Shown: piece after piece, positions 59,101 to 64,000 of the stretch | How the letters are laid out: every line of letters begins with the position of its first letter | Position numbering within the stretch: position 1 is the first letter of the stretch | From: Kitasatospora atroaurantiaca | Lineage (GTDB): Bacteria; Actinomycetota; Actinomycetes; Streptomycetales; Streptomycetaceae | DNA: 64,000 bases | Direction of reading: 5' to 3' | Assembly: GCF_007828955.1 (NCBI RefSeq) | Contig: NZ_VIVR01000001.1 | Coordinates: 3,720,001 to 3,784,000 of the forward strand | The notes under the pieces: model-generated | Told to the model about the DNA's origin: nothing | What the model saw: only the letters and a program-made list of their open reading frames with translations | Databases searched by the model: none | Made by a program: the position numbers and the translations under genes

Positions 59101-61920
59101 GTGCACACATCCCGCGCCATCGGCCTGACCACGGCCGCACTCATCGCCGTCCTGGGCCTGCCGATACCGGCGGTCGCCGCCGACAGCGACACCCTGTGGG
59201 TCTGGAAGAGCAACGCCAACTGCTCGGACACCGGCCCGGGTTCTCGGACCCAGCCGTTCTGCACCATCCGCGCGGCGGTCGACGCCGTGCAGCCCGGACA
59301 GACCGTCCGGCTCCAGCAGGACATCTACACCGAGGACGTCCGGATCAGTCGCTCCGGCACCGCGCAGGCGCCGATCACCTTCATCGGCAACTCCAGCTGG
59401 CTGGCAGGTTCGTCCGCGACGCCCGGCCCTGCGCTCACCGTCAGCGGCGCCCAGCACGTGGTGATCCGCGACTTCCAGTTCGAGGACGCCAAGGTCGAGA
59501 ACTCGACCGGGATCACCCTGGACCGGAACGCGACCGCCTCCTACTCCTCACATCTCGAGATCGGCAGCGGGAACCAGGACGTCTCGGTGACCCGCAGCCA
59601 CCTGTGGCGGCTCCAGGTGACCGGCGGCTCGACCGGCGTCGTGGTCAGCAACAACAGCTTGAGCGAGGCAGGAACCACCCCGCTGTCGGTTACCGGCACG
59701 CCCGGCGTGACCCTCACCAACAACACGGTGGCGCTCGGCTGCGGCCCGGGCATCGCGCTGCTCGACGGCTCGACCGGCGCCCGCGTGTACAACAACATCG
59801 TCGACAGCCACGGCACCACCACGAACGACAACCGCCCATGCGCCGGTACGGCCGCCGCGACGGAGCTGCTGGTCTCCGCCGACTCGGCTGCGGGCAGCGT
59901 GGCCGACTACAACCTGCTCCGGGCCAAGGACGGCGGCACGCCGTACAGCTGGGCCGGCGCCGACTACCCGACCCCGGAGAAGTTCCTCGCCGCGACCGGC
60001 CAGGGCGGCCACGACCTGATGGTCGACCCGAAGCTCGTGAACGCCTACGGCGCTCACCTGAGTGACTGTCAGCTGGTCGGTGGCAAGCCGGACCCGAACA
60101 CCTGCTCGCCCGCGATCGACTCGGCCAAGTCCGACGCTCCCGGAGTGCTCGACACCGACCTGGACGGACACACCCCGGTGGACCACCCGTTCGTCGCCAA
60201 CGGTGACGCCGGGTACCTCGACCGCGGCGCCTCCGAGGTGGCGGACGAGCTCTACTACAGCACCCGCCTGACGGCCGACCACACCTGGGCGCCGTCCGGG
60301 ACCAAGGTGACTTTCACCGCCGCCGCGGGCAGCAAGTGGAAGGACACCCTGCACTACACCTTCGACTTCGGTGACGGCACCACGGAGACCACCAGCTCTC
60401 CGACGGCCGCCCACACCTACCAGGCCGCCTGCGCCTGCCGGCCGAAGCTGACCGTCACCGCCCTGGGCGGCGGCCAGGCCACGGCCACCCTCGACAACGC
60501 CTTCAAGGTCACCACGCCGGGGCCGCTCACCGCGCAGCTCACGACCAGCGACGTGCGGCCCACCAAGACCGACTGGTCGGCCGACGCACCGCTCACCGTC
60601 CAGGCCGACGCGGCGAACGCCGTCGCAGCATCGCCCTGGCCGGTCACCGACATCAGGTTCGACTTCGGCGACGACAGCTGGAAGACCGTCAGCATCGACG
60701 GGACCGCCAAGCACACCTACAAGGCGCCCGGCGACTACAAGGTGACCGTGACCCTGACGGACAGCCAGGGACGGGTGGCGACCAGCTCCCTGGTGCACCG
60801 GGTGCATTACCTGGCGGGCCGGTACACCACGGTCACGCCGTACCGGGCAATGGACACCCGGACCTACCAGTACCCCGTGAGTGACGTCCTTCCCCGGACC
60901 CTGGATCTCTCCAGCTGGGGGCACCCCGAGAACCGCGAGATGTCCGACGGCATGACCGCCGTCGTCCTGAACGTCACCGCCACCCAGGCCACCAAGGACA
61001 CCTTCCTGACGCTCTGGCCGAGCGGACAGCCCCGGCCGACCGCCTCGAACCTCAACATCAAGGCCGGGCAGACGGTCGCCAACCTGGTCACCGTGCCCGT
61101 CGGGTACAACCAGAGCGTGGACATCTACAACCACTCCGGCACGACCGACGTGATCGTGGACGTCCTCGGCTACTACCAGCCGGACACCGGGAACAGGTTC
61201 AGCCCCACCGCGCCATCCCGGCTGCTGGACACCCGGCCGCTGAACGGGACGGCCGACACCCGGTTCACCCAGGACGAGGCCCGCGAGGTCCAGGTGACCG
61301 GCCAGGCCGGCGTGCCGAATTCCGCGAGTGCGGTGGTACTGAACCTCACGGCAACCCAGTCCACCACCGGCGGCTACCTCGCGGCCTACCCGCACGGCCA
61401 CAAGCGGCCGGGCATCTCCAGCCTGAACTTCACCGCCGGGCAGACGGTGGCCAACCAGGCGATCGTGCCGATCGGCTTCGACGGGAAGATCGACCTGTAC
61501 AACCTCCGCGGCGAGACCCAGGTGATCGCCGACGTCGTGGGCTACTACAGCTACGACGGGAAGGGCGAGTTCATGCCCGTCGCGCCGACCAGGCTCACCG
61601 ACACCCGGACGGGCAACACCCCGCTCGGCGCACGCGCCGAGCTCGCCGTCCAGGTCGGCGGCACGAACGGCGTGCCGTCCGACGCGATCGCCGCCGTGCT
61701 CAACGTGACGGCGACCCAGCCGACCGCCGCAGGGTTCCTGACCGTCTGGCCGGACGGGCAGCCGCGGCCGGGCACCTCCAGCCTCAACTTCCTGGCGGGG
61801 CAGACGGTGCCGAACCACGTGACCGCCCCGCTGGGTGGGAACGGCCGGACCCGGATCTACAACCACGCCGGCAGTACGCACGTACTCGCCGACCTGTCGG
61901 GCTACTTCACCAACGGCTGA
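59101..61920 (+). CDS. large secreted beta-helix/PKD/triple-DTR-repeat protein, paralogue 5
   Basis: 939 aa from GTG after GGGGGGAA. Signal peptide 1-25 ('GLTTAALIAVLGLPIPAVAA'). 'NCSDTGPGSRTQPFCTIRAA' and 'VRISRSGTAQAPITFIG' open the beta-helix; 'CSPAIDSAKSDAPGVLDTDL' ends it near 336. PKD domains near 420 ('FDFGDGTTE') and 519 ('FDFGDDSWK', Gly to Asp). DTR repeats start at about 580, 705 and 829 and end 'GYFTNG'. It lies 14 kb from the other four, so the family is dispersed as well as tandem. Followed by a strong terminator. Confidence 0.88.
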   Translation: MHTSRAIGLTTAALIAVLGLPIPAVAADSDTLWVWKSNANCSDTGPGSRTQPFCTIRAAVDAVQPGQTVRLQQDIYTEDVRISRSGTAQAPITFIGNSSWLAGSSATPGPALTVSGAQHVVIRDFQFEDAKVENSTGITLDRNATASYSSHLEIGSGNQDVSVTRSHLWRLQVTGGSTGVVVSNNSLSEAGTTPLSVTGTPGVTLTNNTVALGCGPGIALLDGSTGARVYNNIVDSHGTTTNDNRPCAGTAAATELLVSADSAAGSVADYNLLRAKDGGTPYSWAGADYPTPEKFLAATGQGGHDLMVDPKLVNAYGAHLSDCQLVGGKPDPNTCSPAIDSAKSDAPGVLDTDLDGHTPVDHPFVANGDAGYLDRGASEVADELYYSTRLTADHTWAPSGTKVTFTAAAGSKWKDTLHYTFDFGDGTTETTSSPTAAHTYQAACACRPKLTVTALGGGQATATLDNAFKVTTPGPLTAQLTTSDVRPTKTDWSADAPLTVQADAANAVAASPWPVTDIRFDFGDDSWKTVSIDGTAKHTYKAPGDYKVTVTLTDSQGRVATSSLVHRVHYLAGRYTTVTPYRAMDTRTYQYPVSDVLPRTLDLSSWGHPENREMSDGMTAVVLNVTATQATKDTFLTLWPSGQPRPTASNLNIKAGQTVANLVTVPVGYNQSVDIYNHSGTTDVIVDVLGYYQPDTGNRFSPTAPSRLLDTRPLNGTADTRFTQDEAREVQVTGQAGVPNSASAVVLNLTATQSTTGGYLAAYPHGHKRPGISSLNFTAGQTVANQAIVPIGFDGKIDLYNLRGETQVIADVVGYYSYDGKGEFMPVAPTRLTDTRTGNTPLGARAELAVQVGGTNGVPSDAIAAVLNVTATQPTAAGFLTVWPDGQPRPGTSSLNFLAGQTVPNHVTAPLGGNGRTRIYNHAGSTHVLADLSGYFTNG

Positions 61921-61928
61921 CCACACGC

Positions 61929-61973
61929 CACAGGGCCCCTGTCACCCGGTGGGTGGGAGGGGCCCTGTGTTTT
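61929..61973. terminator. bidirectional terminator
   Basis: CACAGGGCCCCT pairs with AGGGGCCCTGTG (12 bp), followed by TTTT, between convergent genes. Confidence 0.85.
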
Positions 61974-61983
61974 CAAGCTCGGA

Positions 61984-63612
61984 TCAGGAGGCAGGAACCG
62001 GGAACGGGTCGGCGTCGGGCTTGAGCAGCTGGCCCGGCGCGGGGACGGCCTTGTCCACCAGGTAGGACGTCACCATGGCGTTCAGCACCTTGCTGCTGCC
62101 GATCGCACAGTGCTGGATCATGTCGACGCTCACCAGCACCGAATTGCCCAGCTCACGCTGCATGTTCTCGGCGAACCTGTACTGCGTGGCCGGGTCGAAG
62201 GTGTTGCCGATCACCATGACGGTGTTCGCGGTCTTCTTGTTCCACGGCCCCGAGTACCGCTCCGACCAGCGCGCGGGCGCCGGCCAGGTCGCGCACGCCG
62301 GTGCGTCGAAGGCCTGGTACCGGCCGAAGGTCGGCGCCTCCAGCTCCCACGCCCGGGCGATGTGCGAGAACACCTCCGGGTTCGACGGGTACGGCTTGTC
62401 CTGGCAGTTGACGCCGTAGTACGAGTCGTCGGAGGTGTACGGGGTGTCCGCGGGAGCCTCGCGCATCGCCGCCGGGGCGGTCCGGGCAAGGATGCTCGCG
62501 TCGTCCACGTCCGCCGCGCCGACCGTCGGCGCCGCCGTCAGAGGGCGGGCGCCCTCCTGCTGGATCGCCGTGTCCAGCGCCTGCAGGGACTTGGCCAGCG
62601 GTGCCAGGCGGCTCTGCGAGTACAGCGCGCTGGCAACCTGGCTGGTGAAGCTGCTCAGCGTGACCGTCGAGCCGTTCGGCAGGGTGACCGGGCTGGTGCG
62701 CAGGTGGTCGCGGATCGCGTCGAACTTCTCGCGGGTGTCCCCGTCGGCGAAGGCGCAACGCGGCACCCCGGCCGTCTTGCAGCGCTTCAGGTACTCGTCC
62801 AGCGCCAGCTCGAACCCGCCTGCCGCGCGCTGCCGGTCGTACTCCAGGCCGTTGTGCAGCCGCAGCTGCGGGTCGACGTTGCCGTCGATGATGATCGCGC
62901 GGACCTTGTCCGGGTACATGTTGGCGTAGGTCGAGCCGATGAGCGTGCCGTAGGAGAACCCGGCGAACGTGAGCTGGGAGTCGCCGACGGCCTGCCGCAT
63001 CCGGTCCAGGTCGCGCACCACGTTGATGGTCGACATGTGGTTGATCAGGTCGCCCGCGTTGTGGCCGCAGGCGGCGGTGTAGTCCTTGGTGGCGGCCAGC
63101 GTGTCGTTCACCTCGGTCGAGGTGACGGGGACACCGGTCATCCGGTTGAAGACCGCGTCCGCGTCCTCGTTCGTCTTGAAGCAGCGCAGCGGGTTGCTGC
63201 GGGCGACGCCACGGGGGTCGAACCCGACCAGATCGAAGTGGTCCTGCACGCTCTTCTCGAACCGCGTCGTGGTCGCCCAAAGGTACCCGCTGCCGCCCGG
63301 GCCACCCGGGTTGAGGAACAGCGAACCGATGCGCTCGGCCGGGTTGTTGGCCCGCCGCCGCAGCATGGCGATGCCGACCTTCTCACCGGACGGCTTCGCG
63401 TAGTCAAGCGGCACCGGGTAGACAGCGCAGTCGTAGATCTTCGGGTCCGGCTTGGACGGGTCCGGGTTGCACGGCGTCCAGACGACCGGCGCAACCGCCG
63501 CCTCTGCCCCTACCGCCACCGACGGCGCCGCCGCCGAGGCCGTCACGGCCACGCCGGGAACGAGAACTAACGCACTGGCCGCCGCCAGGGCCACAGTCCG
63601 TATGCGAGACAA
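61984..63612 (-). CDS. secreted alpha/beta-hydrolase, tripeptidyl aminopeptidase (S33) type
   Basis: 542 aa from a TTG with AGGAGG upstream. Signal peptide 1-28 ('AAASALVLVPGVAVTASA'). 'SLFLNPGGPGGSGYLW' is the oxyanion region, 'LTFAGFSYGTLIGSTYANMY' the nucleophile elbow, 'VIGNTFDPATQYRFAENMQR' the Asp and 'DMIQHCAIGSSKVLNAMVTS' the His. Matches SlpD/SlpE and tripeptidyl aminopeptidases of Streptomyces, which remove N-terminal tripeptides from extracellular proteins. Confidence 0.92.
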   Translation of the reverse strand: MSRIRTVALAAASALVLVPGVAVTASAAAPSVAVGAEAAVAPVVWTPCNPDPSKPDPKIYDCAVYPVPLDYAKPSGEKVGIAMLRRRANNPAERIGSLFLNPGGPGGSGYLWATTTRFEKSVQDHFDLVGFDPRGVARSNPLRCFKTNEDADAVFNRMTGVPVTSTEVNDTLAATKDYTAACGHNAGDLINHMSTINVVRDLDRMRQAVGDSQLTFAGFSYGTLIGSTYANMYPDKVRAIIIDGNVDPQLRLHNGLEYDRQRAAGGFELALDEYLKRCKTAGVPRCAFADGDTREKFDAIRDHLRTSPVTLPNGSTVTLSSFTSQVASALYSQSRLAPLAKSLQALDTAIQQEGARPLTAAPTVGAADVDDASILARTAPAAMREAPADTPYTSDDSYYGVNCQDKPYPSNPEVFSHIARAWELEAPTFGRYQAFDAPACATWPAPARWSERYSGPWNKKTANTVMVIGNTFDPATQYRFAENMQRELGNSVLVSVDMIQHCAIGSSKVLNAMVTSYLVDKAVPAPGQLLKPDADPFPVPAS

Positions 63613-63832
63613 GGAACCTCCTAGGGATCTCCAAATCCGGCGGCCAGCATGTCAGTTCGACAGCACGGGAGAAAGACCCCAGACCGAATGTTCGTTCTCT
63701 CATCAGGATCGGCGAGCGAGACCCGGGCCGCAGACCTCGGGACGGGCCGCCGACCGACCCCGAGGGGCAGGTTTTGCCCACCATCGGGCACGAATCTGGC
63801 ACGACAGCCCAAAATTGGTCCAGACAACAAAC

Positions 63833-63859
63833 AAGCCCCAGGCCGTTGACCTGGGGCTT
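63833..63859 (-). terminator. hairpin beside tRNA-Gly fragment
   Basis: AAGCCCCAGG-CCGTTGA-CCTGGGGCTT: perfect 10-bp stem, 5 bp past the tRNA 3' end; a typical tRNA terminator. Confidence 0.75.
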
Positions 63860-63864
63860 CACCG

Positions 63865-63910
63865 TGGAGCGGGCGACGAGAATCGAACTCGCGCTACAAG
63901 CTTGGGAATC
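63865..63910 (-). repeat. 3' tRNA-Gly fragment (anticodon loop to CCA)
   Basis: Read leftward: GATTCCCAAGCTTGTAGCGC, then GAGTTCGATTCTCGTCGCCCGCTCCA split over the T-arm and acceptor, with encoded CCA. The 5' half (GCGGGCG...) is absent from the adjoining DNA. This is the classical shape of an attachment site left by an element integrated in tRNA-Gly. Confidence 0.75.
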
Positions 63911-64000
63911 TTTGGGCACCCGAGCCCGAAAGAGCCTCCGGCCTGCGACGATACCCAATCCGCGAGCACTGGAGACGATCATTCTCGACCGCTCGCGACC

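Noticed and set aside
1..64000. CRISPR array or plasmid/phage replication origin
   Set aside because: No regularly spaced repeats with unique spacers, and no iteron or DnaA-box cluster seen on either strand.

Overview
The window is very GC-rich, with strong third-position GC bias, GTG and TTG starts, AGGAGG-type ribosome sites and gene families typical of Streptomyces and Kitasatospora: gamma-butyrolactone (GBL) signalling, TipA-type MerR, SpoIIE-type phosphatases, an ECF42 sigma factor and an orphan Sfp-type phosphopantetheinyl transferase. It is chromosomal actinomycete DNA; genus cannot be fixed from the sequence alone.

Layout. (1) 1-14.5 kb is a signalling-controlled biosynthetic locus. 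A partial IS701-transposase-like protein, two TetR/ArpA-like regulators, an AfsA-like GBL synthase and an NAD-epimerase partner share divergent promoter regions that carry three ARE-like operators. Next come an acyltransferase-3 and a leftward run of aromatic-precursor genes: AroQ (type II dehydroquinase), a small YdhR-like monooxygenase, PhzE, PhzD, an SDR dehydrogenase, a class II DAHP synthase (PhzC type) and a transketolase. Together they can lead from sugar phosphates through chorismate, ADIC and DHHA to, most likely, 3-hydroxyanthranilate. PhzF, PhzB and PhzG, needed for phenazines, are absent.

(2) 14.6-18.7 kb is a disturbed stretch: a GNAT, an HTH/zinc-ribbon gene, a small membrane gene, an orphan C-terminal piece of the large secreted protein family described below, a 3' tRNA-Ser fragment, a secreted protein, gene-poor DNA and an intact tRNA-Ser(UGA). 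It looks like the residue of site-specific integration at the tRNA.

(3) 18.8-31.8 kb is mostly housekeeping: HtrA-like protease, TPP riboswitch plus CytX-like permease, GDPD, an anti-sigma-type ATPase, a SEC-C protein, a prim-pol-domain protein, a GAF/SpoIIE phosphatase, aminopeptidase P, a frameshifted lipoprotein gene, and a divergent rhodanese/GlxA-like regulator pair.

(4) 32-45 kb and 59-62 kb hold the most striking content: five large paralogous secreted proteins (848-952 aa), each with a signal peptide, a Cys-pair motif, a beta-helix, a 'SPAIDSAD' segment, one or two PKD domains and exactly three C-terminal repeats of about 125 aa (DTR...LNVT...LNF...GYF). Four are nearly consecutive, interrupted by a TipA-like regulator with a clear ptipA-like promoter and a MIP channel gene. 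A sixth, broken copy is the fragment at 17.1 kb. Their function is unknown and no cell-wall anchor is visible.

(5) 45.2-59 kb is mixed: a flavin reductase, a dispersed palindromic repeat (an inverted partner lies at 54.2 kb), a collapsed two-component pair, MerR/thioredoxin, ECF42 sigma with its DGPF partner, an LAxTG surface protein divergent from a sortase, a SpoIIE phosphatase translationally coupled to a MASE1 membrane protein, an ATP-grasp enzyme, a PPTase, HxlR divergent from an F420/NADP-type reductase, an LppU-like membrane protein and an ARMT1-like phosphatase. (6) The right end holds a secreted tripeptidyl-aminopeptidase-like hydrolase and a 3' tRNA-Gly fragment with its hairpin.
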